In this document: positions 41,162 to 49,387 of the stretch, piece by piece
How the letters are laid out: each line of letters begins with the position of its first letter
Position numbering within the stretch: the first letter of the stretch is position 1
From: Synergistaceae bacterium
GTDB taxonomy: Bacteria > Synergistota > Synergistia > Synergistales > Synergistaceae
Reading direction: 5' to 3'
Assembly: GCA_031269245.1 (NCBI GenBank)
Contig: JAISZL010000050.1
Coordinates: 1-52,013 of the forward strand
DNA: 52,013 nt
Translations under genes and position numbers: made by a program
The notes under the pieces: model-generated
What the model saw: only the letters and a program-made list of their open reading frames with translations
The model's database searches: none
What the model was told of the DNA's origin: nothing

Positions 41162-41686
41162 ATTCGCGCCGGCTCGCCTCAAGGCACGCATGTCGCTTCT
41201 CCAGTCCGCGCGCACGCTGTCGAGAAACGCGTCGTACATTCCGCTGGCGAAGTCCGGGAACGTGTACGAAAAGCTCTCCCATCCAGACTTTCTTCTGCAC
41301 ATGGTCACCTCCGCGAATATGTCGTCCTGGAGGTATATCCTGTGCGCGTTGTCCTTCGTCGAGGCCAGGACTATGCGGGCGCCGTCCAAATAACCAGGAT
41401 CTATGTTGACCCGCCTGCTGAGCGGTCCGCCGGACGAGCTCTCCTCCTCCAGCGCTATAGCCATCTTCTTCCATGCCGCCAGGCCGAACGGATGCCTCAG
41501 CCCCTTGAACGAAAAAAAACGCCTGACGAGATCGGGCGATATATCCCTGTAATAGTCAGTGAAACCGAACGGATACGGCTCGCTCTCCCTCTCGGCGGCG
41601 CCGAAGATACTCGCCATGCGCACAGCCGTCCACTCGCACAGCCGGGGCTCATCCGCCGGATAGAGAACGCCAGCCACCAGCTTCAC
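41159..41686 (-). CDS. DUF4416 family protein
   Basis: About 175 residues. The pattern KLVAGVLYPADE near the start, YYRDISPDLVRRFFSFKGL with the conserved Tyr-Tyr, NIDPGYLDGARIVLASTKDNAHRIYL, and the C-terminal FPDFASGMYDAFLDSVR are the marks of DUF4416, a family of unknown function found in Synergistota, Thermotogae and delta-proteobacteria. The frame is open upstream, but GTG at 41684-41686 has GGAGG seven bases before it and removes a basic tail not typical of the family. It sits in a minus-strand run ftsY-unknown-DUF4416, perhaps one operon. No function can be assigned. Confidence 0.88.
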   Translation of the reverse strand: MKLVAGVLYPADEPRLCEWTAVRMASIFGAAERESEPYPFGFTDYYRDISPDLVRRFFSFKGLRHPFGLAAWKKMAIALEEESSSGGPLSRRVNIDPGYLDGARIVLASTKDNAHRIYLQDDIFAEVTMCRRKSGWESFSYTFPDFASGMYDAFLDSVRADWRSDMRALRRAGAN

Positions 41687-41702
41687 CGCAAGACCTCCGC
41701 CG

Positions 41703-42776
41703 TCAGTCGCCCTCCGCATTCCCCGTCGCTTCCGGCTCCTTCGCGTTTCGCCTCGGCGCGCCGCCATACGCCCTGCGCGCGGCGTTTTTGTTCACCCTGT
41801 CCAAGCCCTCGGGAAGCTCGTGCGATGCCCTCGGCGGGGCGAGATCCCCCGCGAAATCGCAAGCCGCGTCAGGCAGAGGGCGCTCCGCCGGCTCGTCCTC
41901 CCGTTCGCCTTCTGACGAGCCGGCAGGAGCGATGTCCTCGTGCGGCGGCGCCTCGCGGCCGGTCTCCTCCTCCGCTTCGTCGGGGAGCCTTATTGCGAGG
42001 CTCCCCATAAGCTCTCCCTCCCACGAGCAAGGGATGACCTCGGCCGCGCCCTCCGGCGGGTCCTCGAGCGGCGTGAGGCGCTTCATAAGAAGGCCGTTCT
42101 CCTCCATCCGGCGGAAGAGCGCCTTGCCGACCGAGGCCCACCATATGAGATCCTCGGCCATCTCGAAGTCGCCGCTTATGTCCTCCATCAGGAAATCGCC
42201 CTCCGTCAGATGGTGGAGGGAGAATGTCTTGTCCTGCCCGTCGCTCTTGAGGACGATTATCCTCTCGCGTTTGATCCTGTCGATCTGGTCCGTCAGGGCT
42301 TGCGCGTCGCGGGGGATGAGCTCGCGGGCCGAATCGTTCAGGAGCACCATCTCCTCGAACACGCGCAGAACCGGCAGCGGCACCCCCCACCACTCGGGGA
42401 ACATGAGTTCGGCCTCCCTGACCTTCAGCTCGCGGTACTCCTCGAACGTGACGCACTCGAGCGACCCGGGGGAGTTGGAGCGGCTCTGCCGGAAGATCAG
42501 CAGGGGAGTCTCATGCGGTATGTTCTCGATCTGCATCTTGGCCGACAGCGGCTCATTCAATACCGCCGACATCATATCCTCCAGCGTCGAGCTCGCCCTG
42601 CCGTTTTCCAGCAGGGCGACTAGCTGCTCCTTGTGTATGAGACGCTCCCTCCTCCCCGCTATCGACATGATGTAATCAGTTCCGTAGAAGTAAAGGGCCC
42701 TCAGTATCTCCTGAACCGTAGATGACTCGGTCAGCATGTCGTTTTTTACGTCCATAGGGTTATTCGTTATCATCAT
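41703..42776 (-). CDS. Protein of unknown function between ftsY and the DUF4416 gene (PAS-like centre)
   Basis: About 357 residues, not recognised. Residues 1-80 are helical (TVQEILRALYFYGTDYIMSI). The middle (about 110-250) has a pattern reminiscent of a PAS domain: VPLPVLRVFEEMVLLNDSARELI, then RERIIVLKSDGQDKTFSLHHL and a closing helix EDLIWWASVGKALFRRM. The last 100 residues are disordered, rich in Glu, Pro and Ala. No signal peptide or membrane segment. The start is taken as the ATG at 42776 with GGAG seven bases before; it overlaps ftsY by 17 bases, so the two are probably coupled. A role in signalling is only a guess. Confidence 0.65.
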   Translation of the reverse strand: MMITNNPMDVKNDMLTESSTVQEILRALYFYGTDYIMSIAGRRERLIHKEQLVALLENGRASSTLEDMMSAVLNEPLSAKMQIENIPHETPLLIFRQSRSNSPGSLECVTFEEYRELKVREAELMFPEWWGVPLPVLRVFEEMVLLNDSARELIPRDAQALTDQIDRIKRERIIVLKSDGQDKTFSLHHLTEGDFLMEDISGDFEMAEDLIWWASVGKALFRRMEENGLLMKRLTPLEDPPEGAAEVIPCSWEGELMGSLAIRLPDEAEEETGREAPPHEDIAPAGSSEGEREDEPAERPLPDAACDFAGDLAPPRASHELPEGLDRVNKNAARRAYGGAPRRNAKEPEATGNAEGD

Positions 42777-43701
42777 CGGTGTTCTCCATTCCCAGCAGAG
42801 CAAAGATGAAATCACGCGGCGAGAACGGCTCGATGTCGTCCAAGCCCTCTCCGAAACCGATATACCGTATGGGAAGGCGCAGCCCGCGAGCTATGCTGAG
42901 CGCGATTCCCCCCTTCGCGGTGTTGTCGAACTTGGTCATTATGACGCCCGTCAGCGAAACCGCCCTGTTGAACGCCTCCGCCTGCGTGAAACCGTTCTGC
43001 CCCATCACCGAGTCGAGGACCAGCAACGACTCGGCGGGGTCCCCGCCCAACTCCCTCGCGACGACTCGCCTCACCTTCGCCAGCTCGTCCATGAGGTTGG
43101 ATTTCGTGTGAAGCCTGCCCGCGGTGTCCACCAGGACGACGTCCGTCCCCGACGCCCGCGCTGCCTGGACGGCGTCAAAGACCACAGCGGCGGAGTCGCT
43201 GCCATGCGACTGCGCGACCACTCTGACCGATGCCCGCTCCCCCCACGCCTTGAGCTGTTCTATGGCGGCCGCCCTGTATGTGTCGGCCGCCGCCAGTATG
43301 ACGGACTTGCCCTGCCTGAGAAACCTCGACGCCAGTTTCCCCGCCGTGGTGGTCTTCCCGCTTCCGTTCACCCCCACCAGCATTATGACGGACGGGGACG
43401 CGGATAGATTCAGCGGCGCCCCCATGCCCTCGACCTCGTCGAGATACCCGACGAGCATCTCGGCGAATGCCCTCTTGAGCTCCGCGGAGCGGGCGATTCT
43501 CCGGTCTATGGCTGTCCGTTTGAGATCCGCTATGAGGGCTTCAACCGTCTCCACCCCCACATCCCCCCGCAGGAGACGATCCTCCAGTTCCTCCCAGAAC
43601 TCGTCGGTCACGGGCTCGTCAGAGAATAGATTCGACACGCCCTGAGACCACTTGTTCGCCGCGTTTCGTACGCTAGATATCAATCCGTCAAAGAAACCCA
43701 T
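42760..43701 (-). CDS. ftsY: Signal recognition particle receptor FtsY
   Basis: 313 residues, the compact NG-domain form without the long acidic A domain. The G1 loop is VGVNGSGKTTTAGKLA, followed by LAAADTYRAAAIEQLKAWG, DTAGRLHTKSNLMDEL (G3), TKFDNTAKGG (G4) and the C-terminal YIGFGEGLDDIEPFSPRDF. It receives SRP-bound ribosomes at the membrane and hydrolyses GTP. It heads the run ftsY-unknown-DUF4416. Identification is firm. Confidence 0.97.
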   Translation of the reverse strand: MGFFDGLISSVRNAANKWSQGVSNLFSDEPVTDEFWEELEDRLLRGDVGVETVEALIADLKRTAIDRRIARSAELKRAFAEMLVGYLDEVEGMGAPLNLSASPSVIMLVGVNGSGKTTTAGKLASRFLRQGKSVILAAADTYRAAAIEQLKAWGERASVRVVAQSHGSDSAAVVFDAVQAARASGTDVVLVDTAGRLHTKSNLMDELAKVRRVVARELGGDPAESLLVLDSVMGQNGFTQAEAFNRAVSLTGVIMTKFDNTAKGGIALSIARGLRLPIRYIGFGEGLDDIEPFSPRDFIFALLGMENTDDDNE

Positions 43702-43750
43702 CCTGACCCCCCGTCGTTTTATCCACTGCCGCGTCAGCTTGTTAAATTTT

Positions 43751-43856
43751 AAGGCTGATTTATCGTTAGATGCCTAAAGGGCAAAGATCCAAATCCAGTC
43801 GAAACCGGCGTCATAAAACATTTGGATGTCGTTTAAGCCATTTAATCAGCGCTTCA
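43751..43856. repeat. Family B repeat with terminal inverted repeats downstream of ricT
   Basis: Begins AAGGCTGATTTATCGTTAG at 43751 and ends near 43856 with TTTAATCAGCGCTT, so the ends are inverted repeats of about 12 bases (AAG(C)GCTGATTWA). GCCTAAAGGGCAAAG lies inside. About 105 bases, no coding capacity: a MITE-like or REP-like element between ricT and ftsY. Confidence 0.72.
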
Positions 43857-43869
43857 TTAAATCAAAAAC

Positions 43870-45240
43870 TCAATCCGCCCTCTCCGTTCCGGCGGGAGCT
43901 CTCCTCGGGCGTCTCCGCCGGCAGCGGCCGCTCGCCGATTTCGCCCTGTCGCCCGCCTCGTCCATGCTCGCCGCGCTGGCCTGAGGCGGGCCGCCCCGGA
44001 GGGCCTGCCTCGCGTTTGCCTGGGAAGCGTCCCCATTTCCCCCCGGAGCGCTCATGGCGGCCGGCGCCGAAGCGTCGGCCCTGTGTCTGCGGCCACCCCT
44101 GTGGCCCCTTCTCCGATTCTGGCGTTTGCGCTCTGAGGCCGCGTCGCCGCCAGCCGGGGATTTCTGGCCTGAAGCGGTTTTGGAGACTCTAGGGGCGTGC
44201 CTCTCTGCCGTCCCGGCGGGTTTGAGGGACTCAGAGGCACACCCCCCGTCGGATGCGAAACCGAAATTCACGCGGCACGACCCGCAGGAACGATGCTGCG
44301 AGGCGTTAAGCGCGCCCCTCTCGGAAAACTCCCCTTCCTCCCGCGGCCCCCACTGATTTCCGCCCATCACGGTCTGTTTGAACTCGTCGAAGCTCGCGAT
44401 GGGCACCATGACGTCTCCGCCGGACGGTTTGTGACACCTTACAGCCTCGTTCGCCACGTCCATCGAGAGGACTATATAGTTGCCCTCCGGCGTCTTTATC
44501 TTACTGCCCGGACCCGGGAGGCCGGACCAAAGATCCCTGTACACCTTGTGCTCGAAGGACATGCAGCACATGAGACGCCCGCATATACCCGAGATCTTGG
44601 CCGGGTTCAAGGCGATATTCTGCTCCTTCACCATCTTTATCCCGATAGGGGCGAACTGGTTGAGCCAGTAGCTGCAACAGCACGGCATCCCGCAGGAGGC
44701 CAGCCCGCGAATGATCCTCGCCTCGTCGCGCACCCCCATCTGCCTCAACTCGATGCGGGTCCTAAACTTGCGGGCCAAGTCCTTCACGAGAGTGCGAAAG
44801 TCCACCCTCGCGTCCGCCGTGAAGTAGAAGAACAGCTTTTTCCCGTCCAGGATGGACTCAGCGTCTATCAGCTTGATCTGAAGGCGATGCCACTCGACCA
44901 GCTCCCTGGCCGTCCGCAAGACCTCGTCCTCCGTCCGAGCCTGAGCCTCTCGCCTGGATACGTCATCGTCCGACGGCACCCTGAGGAAGTCGAGGTCCGT
45001 CACGACCGGATCTCCCCCGCGAAGCGGGCCCTCACCGTGCTCCGATATGGTTCTGAGGTTCCTGTACTCCCGCTCCTGCCCCTCGTCCAGCGATCCCATG
45101 ACGGTCGACAGCTCCTCGCCCCTGTGGGTGTTGGTCACCATAAGCCCTCCGCCCTCGAAGACGGATGCGTATATATCCTCATCCAGGCTTACTATCCCGA
45201 GAAACCTAGGCTTCCCGTAAGTCGCTAAATATTTGCTCAC
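43870..45240 (-). CDS. ricT: RicT/YaaT-type PSP1-domain protein with a long basic tail
   Basis: 456 residues. The PSP1 domain (about 60-270) has the cysteine clusters CGMPCCCSYWL and CGRLMCCMSFE that in RicT bind a 4Fe-4S cluster with RicA and RicF; the B. subtilis complex aids RNase Y in mRNA processing. After about 290 the protein becomes a low-complexity Arg/Ala/Gly-rich tail (ERKRQNRRRGHRGGRRHR) of about 160 residues, absent from the Bacillus protein, that could bind RNA. GTG start behind GGAG; it overlaps the holB end by 35 bases. The order tmk-yaaR-holB-ricT matches Bacillus. Confidence 0.9.
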   Translation of the reverse strand: MSKYLATYGKPRFLGIVSLDEDIYASVFEGGGLMVTNTHRGEELSTVMGSLDEGQEREYRNLRTISEHGEGPLRGGDPVVTDLDFLRVPSDDDVSRREAQARTEDEVLRTARELVEWHRLQIKLIDAESILDGKKLFFYFTADARVDFRTLVKDLARKFRTRIELRQMGVRDEARIIRGLASCGMPCCCSYWLNQFAPIGIKMVKEQNIALNPAKISGICGRLMCCMSFEHKVYRDLWSGLPGPGSKIKTPEGNYIVLSMDVANEAVRCHKPSGGDVMVPIASFDEFKQTVMGGNQWGPREEGEFSERGALNASQHRSCGSCRVNFGFASDGGCASESLKPAGTAERHAPRVSKTASGQKSPAGGDAASERKRQNRRRGHRGGRRHRADASAPAAMSAPGGNGDASQANARQALRGGPPQASAASMDEAGDRAKSASGRCRRRRPRRAPAGTERAD

Positions 45241-45988
45241 TCCGCACTCCCTCCCTCAGGATCACCGTCAGCGCATCCTGAACCATTGAAACCGGCATGT
45301 GTCTCTTCTTTGACAGGTACATAACGTTCGCGAGGTCCGCCGCCGCATTCCACTCCCCCCGCTCGGACAGGAATTTCGCCCAGGATTCCGCCTCGGACGC
45401 CAGTTCGTCGAGGGATTTCTTCCTGGTTCCCTCCAGCCACTCAGCCCATTCGAGCGAGGTTCTCGGAGGAGGCGACGCGGCGGCCTCAAACGCCTGCGCG
45501 AAGCGGACCATCCACACCCTGCTGCGTATCGTGGGAATGAGGTTGTCCTCCACTGCCAGGAAGAGCAGCCTCGAACCCGCCGGCGGCTCCTCCGCGAGCT
45601 TCAAAAGGGAGTTGGCGGCCGGAGGCGACAGCCCCTCCGCCGATGGGATGACGCCGAGCCTCCCGCGAGCCGTCACGGGCTTCAAATGCATCTCGGCCTG
45701 CAGGACGAGGCAGTCTGACACTCCCGGGGCGCTCCAGTCGCCGCGGGCCATGACCAGATCGGGATGCCCCTCCCCTCCCCACGAGGCGCACGAGGCGCAA
45801 CCGTCCGTTCCCGTGCCGGAGTCGCAGAGCGCCATGCGCGCGTACTCATCTCTGAACGGCCTCATGAGCTCCTCGGGCAGGATGGCGGCCAACGACTGCG
45901 GAGCGCCCCTCTCTGAGATCATCGCCGTCAGCTCCGCCCACTCCGGCGTTCGGGCCACGTCCCTCAGAAGAGTATCGATATCAGACAT
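45206..45988 (-). CDS. holB: DNA polymerase III delta' subunit-like protein (HolB), degenerate
   Basis: 260 residues. The zinc module C..GTDGCASCASWG followed by GHPDLVMA, the segment LSPPAANSLLKLAEEPP and the motif TIRSRVWMVRF are those of clamp-loader delta' subunits. The N-terminal part is short and no Walker A loop is visible where one would be in DnaX; delta' need not bind ATP, so this fits a structural role in the loader. It is shorter and more diverged than HolB of model species. Overlaps yaaR by 25 bases upstream and ricT by 35 bases downstream. Confidence 0.85.
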   Translation of the reverse strand: MSDIDTLLRDVARTPEWAELTAMISERGAPQSLAAILPEELMRPFRDEYARMALCDSGTGTDGCASCASWGGEGHPDLVMARGDWSAPGVSDCLVLQAEMHLKPVTARGRLGVIPSAEGLSPPAANSLLKLAEEPPAGSRLLFLAVEDNLIPTIRSRVWMVRFAQAFEAAASPPPRTSLEWAEWLEGTRKKSLDELASEAESWAKFLSERGEWNAAADLANVMYLSKKRHMPVSMVQDALTVILREGVRSEQIFSDLREA

Positions 45989-46416
45989 CCCTTTATCTCG
46001 TCCATGAGCGAGAACACGCGGGTCCTGTCCCGCTCACGCAGCAACGCCGCCTCCAGATCCTCCAGCTCGGCGAGAGCGCCCTCTATCCGCTCGATCGTCA
46101 TGAACATGGACCGCTCGGTGCGCCTCCACTTGAACTCACGCTTTATGCGCATACCCCTCTTTATCCTGTCAAGCGCCCGGCGGACCAGTTCCCTGTATTG
46201 GGCGAGCAAAACCGACGTGGGATACTTGCAGAGCCGTCCCCCGATATCGTCGAGCTCTTCGATGATCATGCGGGCCTCTATGTCGGACTCCATCTCGGCG
46301 AACGAAACACGGGCTCCCTCAGCCCCGGATACCTGGGCCTCCCCTCTGCCTCGGCTCTGCGGCGCGTATGGCGCGGCTTCCTTAGTTTTTGTCTTTGTCG
46401 AGCCCGCTACCTTCAT
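45964..46416 (-). CDS. yaaR: YaaR family protein (DUF327)
   Basis: 150 residues. A disordered start is followed by an all-helical domain: MIIEELDDIGGRLCKYPTS, LLAQYRELVRRALDRIKRG and FKWRRTERSMFMTIERIEGAL match the DUF327 pattern. The family is found between tmk and holB in many Firmicutes and Synergistota; its function is unknown to me. It overlaps tmk by four bases and holB by 25 bases. The small PII-like gene yaaQ, which usually stands beside it in Bacillus, is missing here. Confidence 0.85.
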   Translation of the reverse strand: MKVAGSTKTKTKEAAPYAPQSRGRGEAQVSGAEGARVSFAEMESDIEARMIIEELDDIGGRLCKYPTSVLLAQYRELVRRALDRIKRGMRIKREFKWRRTERSMFMTIERIEGALAELEDLEAALLRERDRTRVFSLMDEIKGCLISILF

Positions 46417-47063
46417 TTGTCCGGCATCTCAGTCCCTTCAAGCGACATGAGCCGCTCCACGTGTCCCCTCAACGCCGCGAAGACGCTCTCCTCGTCCAGA
46501 GCCGCGTCAAGCCTTACCCACTCAGTTCCAGCGCCGGATCGCATGAGCCGCTCGTATCCCAACCTGACGCGCTCGAAAAAATCCTCTCCCCTTTTATCGA
46601 AAGAGTCCCTCTTACCCCGGGCATCCATCCGGCTTTTAGCGACGCTCACGTTCACATCCAGAAAAAACGTGCAATCCGGCTGCGGCAGCCCTATCAATTT
46701 CGACAGGCCGATTATTTTTTCCGCAGCCGACTCCGTCATTATAGTACTGCTCAATACCTGATATGCCAGCGTCGAAGGCATGTATCTGTCGCACAAAACC
46801 ACTTTTTTCCCCGCGATGGCCGGGTTGATCACCCTCGCGACGTGCTCGCACCTGTCCATCATGAAGAGAAAAAACTCGCTCCATACGCTCGAAAAATCGC
46901 CTCCGCGCGCCAGAGCCCTCACGGCCTCTCCTCCGGGCCACCCTCCGGGCTCGTATGTGACTAAAACCGCGTCCAGTCCCAACAGGCCCGAGAGCCACTC
47001 CCCCAGCCTCGAGCTCTGCGTGGATTTGCCGCAACCGTCGATTCCCTCCAACACTATGAACAT
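46413..47063 (-). CDS. tmk: Thymidylate kinase
   Basis: 216 residues. P-loop LEGIDGCGKSTQSSRL near 4-19, DRYMPSTLAYQ near 92-102 with the conserved Arg, FFLDVNVSVAKSRM as the third motif, and a lid region RGKRDSFDKRGEDFFERV. It phosphorylates dTMP to dTDP. First gene of tmk-yaaR-holB-ricT; its own promoter probably lies in the 205-base gap shared with the divergent chemotaxis gene, where a minus-strand TATAAT is visible near 47107. Confidence 0.95.
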   Translation of the reverse strand: MFIVLEGIDGCGKSTQSSRLGEWLSGLLGLDAVLVTYEPGGWPGGEAVRALARGGDFSSVWSEFFLFMMDRCEHVARVINPAIAGKKVVLCDRYMPSTLAYQVLSSTIMTESAAEKIIGLSKLIGLPQPDCTFFLDVNVSVAKSRMDARGKRDSFDKRGEDFFERVRLGYERLMRSGAGTEWVRLDAALDEESVFAALRGHVERLMSLEGTEMPDK

Positions 47064-47268
47064 CTATATAAGTTTCTCCCCATCCGCCCATCGAAATTTT
47101 ACTGAATTATAACCTTTACCGCGCCTATTATGTGGAAATTTTTTTTGCGCCGGATATAACTTTTTCGCGCCTAAGAAATGATATAATGAAATTGTTCTGT
47201 CAAAAATATCAGTTAAATATGATTAAAATACGGCGGTATGTCTGGAAGAGGGCGGTGAGGAGATTATT
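47064..47268. promoter_or_regulatory. Divergent promoter region between tmk and the chemotaxis receptor gene
   Basis: 205 A+T-rich bases. For the plus strand TATAAT lies at 47182-47187 and the receptor ATG is preceded by GAGGAG six bases away. For the minus strand TATAAT lies near 47103-47109. I looked for a flagellar sigma-28 promoter (TAAA-N15-GCCGATAA); only a weak GCGCCGGATA at 47149-47158 without a proper -35 was found. Confidence 0.5.
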
Positions 47269-49308
47269 ATGATATTAAAGGGGACGAGCATTCAATCCAA
47301 GTTGCTGGCGGCGTTCGTGCCAATATTCGTCATATCTTTCGTCGTGTTGTCGTCCGTGAGCTACAGCCTGTCGAGGACGGCGCTGTCCGCCGGCGCGAGG
47401 GAGACCGCTATGGCCATAGGCTCCCGCTACGCGGAACAGATCAAGGCCAACATGGACTCCATCACCGCATACCTCAAAATCATGTCGGGCATGCAGCCCA
47501 TACGCGAGGCCCGCGATAGGGATCTGATAGTTGCCGCGATGTCCGACATGTTCGGCCGCGTTGGCAAATTCGACGTCCTGTTTTTCGTGTGGCCCGACGG
47601 AAGGGCGGTTCGCTCGGTGAACACCGAGTTCGACGCGAGCACGCGGGAGTACTTCAAGATCGTGTCGTCCACGAAGTCGCCTTACGTCTCCGGTGTGACG
47701 GTCTCCAGCTCGTCCGGGAAACCATCCGTGATGGTCTGCGAACCGATCATTAACGAGGGGGAGTTCATGGGGCTGCTTGGGGTTACATACAACCTCGAGA
47801 GGATGAACCACATCATCGGCAGCGTAAATTTCAAGAGCACCGGCTACGGTTTCATAGTAGACCGTACCGGGCTAGTCATATCCGGACCCGCGGTCCCGGA
47901 GATCGTCGGAAAGCTGAACATCAGCGAGAAACGCGTCAGCCCGGAGACCGGCCTCGACTTAACCGAGCTGGACGACAGCCTTTTGAACCTGTTCAGGAAT
48001 GCCTCCTCCGGCGGGAACTCCGGCGTCGTGGGGAGCTACTCCTTCTACGGCACCGATTATGACGGCGTGTTCGTTCCGATAAACCTCGAGGGCGGCCAGC
48101 GCTGGTTCGTAGCGGTCGCGGCCCCGCTCGCCGAAGTCAACAGGGATGTATCAGTGCTGTCCAGGCTGATGTTAGCGATATCCGCGGGCTTCATCCTGGC
48201 CGCGCTCATATTCATCGTTGCGATCAGCAAGAGGATCGCCGCGCCAATCGCCCTGCTGAGGGACGAGTGCCTGGTCATGGCCGGAGGAGACCTCAGGGCG
48301 CGCGCAATCAACGTAAGATCGAAGGACGAGACGGGCGCCCTGGCGGATGGGTTCTCGACCATGAAAAGAAACCTGTCCAGCCTCATAAGGAAGGTGAAGT
48401 CGGAGGCGGAGAACATCGCGTCCGCCAGCGAGGAGCTTCAGGCCGAGTCGCAGAGCAACGCCGATATCTCCGAGGACGTCAGCCTCGCCATGTCGGAGAT
48501 ATCGGCGCGCACGAAGGTTCAGGCCGACTCGACGAAGAACGTGTACTCGATCGCCAGCGAGATGTCCAGCGTCGCCCAGAGTGTCATGGCCATGGCCATG
48601 AGGGTGAACGATATCGCGTCCTCCGCGTCTGGGAACGCGAGCGAGGGGCAGTCCGTGGTCGAAATGGCGATGGGGCGGATGAATGACATAGGCTCCGGCT
48701 CGTCCGCCCTGCAGGACGCCGTGGTCGACCTGGCCGAGGGGTACCGCGAAATTGGCGAGATCGTGAACATGATCTCGTCCATAGCGCAGCAGACGAATCT
48801 GCTCGCGCTCAACGCGGCCATTGAAGCCGCCCGCGCCGGCGAGTCCGGAAGGGGATTTGCCGTGGTGGCGGAGGAGGTCCGCAATCTGGCCGAGAGCTCC
48901 AGCGGCGCCGCGCGCAAAATCGCCGTGCTGATCTCCGAAAACCAGGGCAAGATGGAGCAGGCGGTGGAGGCCGCGAAATCAGGCACCAGCGGCGTGTCGT
49001 CGGGCATCGAGGTCGTCAATTCCGCTGGGGAGATCTTCGGCGGTATAGCCTCGTCCATAATATCCCTGTCGGATCAGATAAAGTCCGTGTCGGCGTCCAT
49101 CGAAAAGATAGCCTCGGGCAATCAGGACCTTGCCTCGCTGATCGGCGGCATCGAGGAGATAAGCGAGAAAAACATCGCGGACGTGAACGACATCGCATTG
49201 GGTATGCAAAAACAACTGGCGTCCGCCCAAGCGATCGCCTCCTCCTGCGTCAGCCTGGCGGAGCTCGCCGCGGTCCTGCAGGAGGAGGGCGCCAACTTCC
49301 GCGTCTGA
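47269..49308 (+). CDS. Methyl-accepting chemotaxis protein (Cache sensor)
   Basis: 679 residues. A first membrane helix at about 14-34, a periplasmic double-Cache ligand-binding domain (about 40-295, with [14 protein letters not shown] and [18 protein letters not shown]), and a second helix at about 300-322. These are followed by HAMP and the cytoplasmic signalling hairpin. Its tip reads [21 protein letters not shown] and is followed by [16 protein letters not shown]. It senses a small molecule outside the membrane and controls CheA; the ligand is unknown. Good ribosome binding site GAGGAG. The hemerythrin-CheX gene lies convergent 3'. Confidence 0.95.
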   Translation: MILKGTSIQSKLLAAFVPIFVISFVVLSSVSYSLSRTALSAGARETAMAIGSRYAEQIKANMDSITAYLKIMSGMQPIREARDRDLIVAAMSDMFGRVGKFDVLFFVWPDGRAVRSVNTEFDASTREYFKIVSSTKSPYVSGVTVSSSSGKPSVMVCEPIINEGEFMGLLGVTYNLERMNHIIGSVNFKSTGYGFIVDRTGLVISGPAVPEIVGKLNISEKRVSPETGLDLTELDDSLLNLFRNASSGGNSGVVGSYSFYGTDYDGVFVPINLEGGQRWFVAVAAPLAEVNRDVSVLSRLMLAISAGFILAALIFIVAISKRIAAPIALLRDECLVMAGGDLRARAINVRSKDETGALADGFSTMKRNLSSLIRKVKSEAENIASASEELQAESQSNADISEDVSLAMSEISARTKVQADSTKNVYSIASEMSSVAQSVMAMAMRVNDIASSASGNASEGQSVVEMAMGRMNDIGSGSSALQDAVVDLAEGYREIGEIVNMISSIAQQTNLLALNAAIEAARAGESGRGFAVVAEEVRNLAESSSGAARKIAVLISENQGKMEQAVEAAKSGTSGVSSGIEVVNSAGEIFGGIASSIISLSDQIKSVSASIEKIASGNQDLASLIGGIEEISEKNIADVNDIALGMQKQLASAQAIASSCVSLAELAAVLQEEGANFRV

Positions 49309-49387
49309 TGCCAATCAGCGATCAATAAGTTGTTTTCGATGCGGCTCTCCAAACCTGTTTTAACGCTAAACAGCGGACGGGCGCCCG
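49309..49387. repeat. Intergenic repeat copy between the receptor and hemerythrin-CheX genes
   Basis: CTCCAAACCTGTTTTAACGC at about 49347-49366 is the reverse complement of 36293-36312, apart from one base. TGCCAATCAGCGATCAATAAG at the left end resembles the AATCAGCGCTT end of family B. It is followed by the G+C-rich palindrome GGGCGCCC. Confidence 0.6.

Noticed and set aside
47140-47165. Flagellar sigma-28 promoter before the chemoreceptor gene
   Set aside because: Only GCGCCGGATA resembles the -10 part; there is no TAAA at the right distance, while a standard TATAAT lies closer to the gene.
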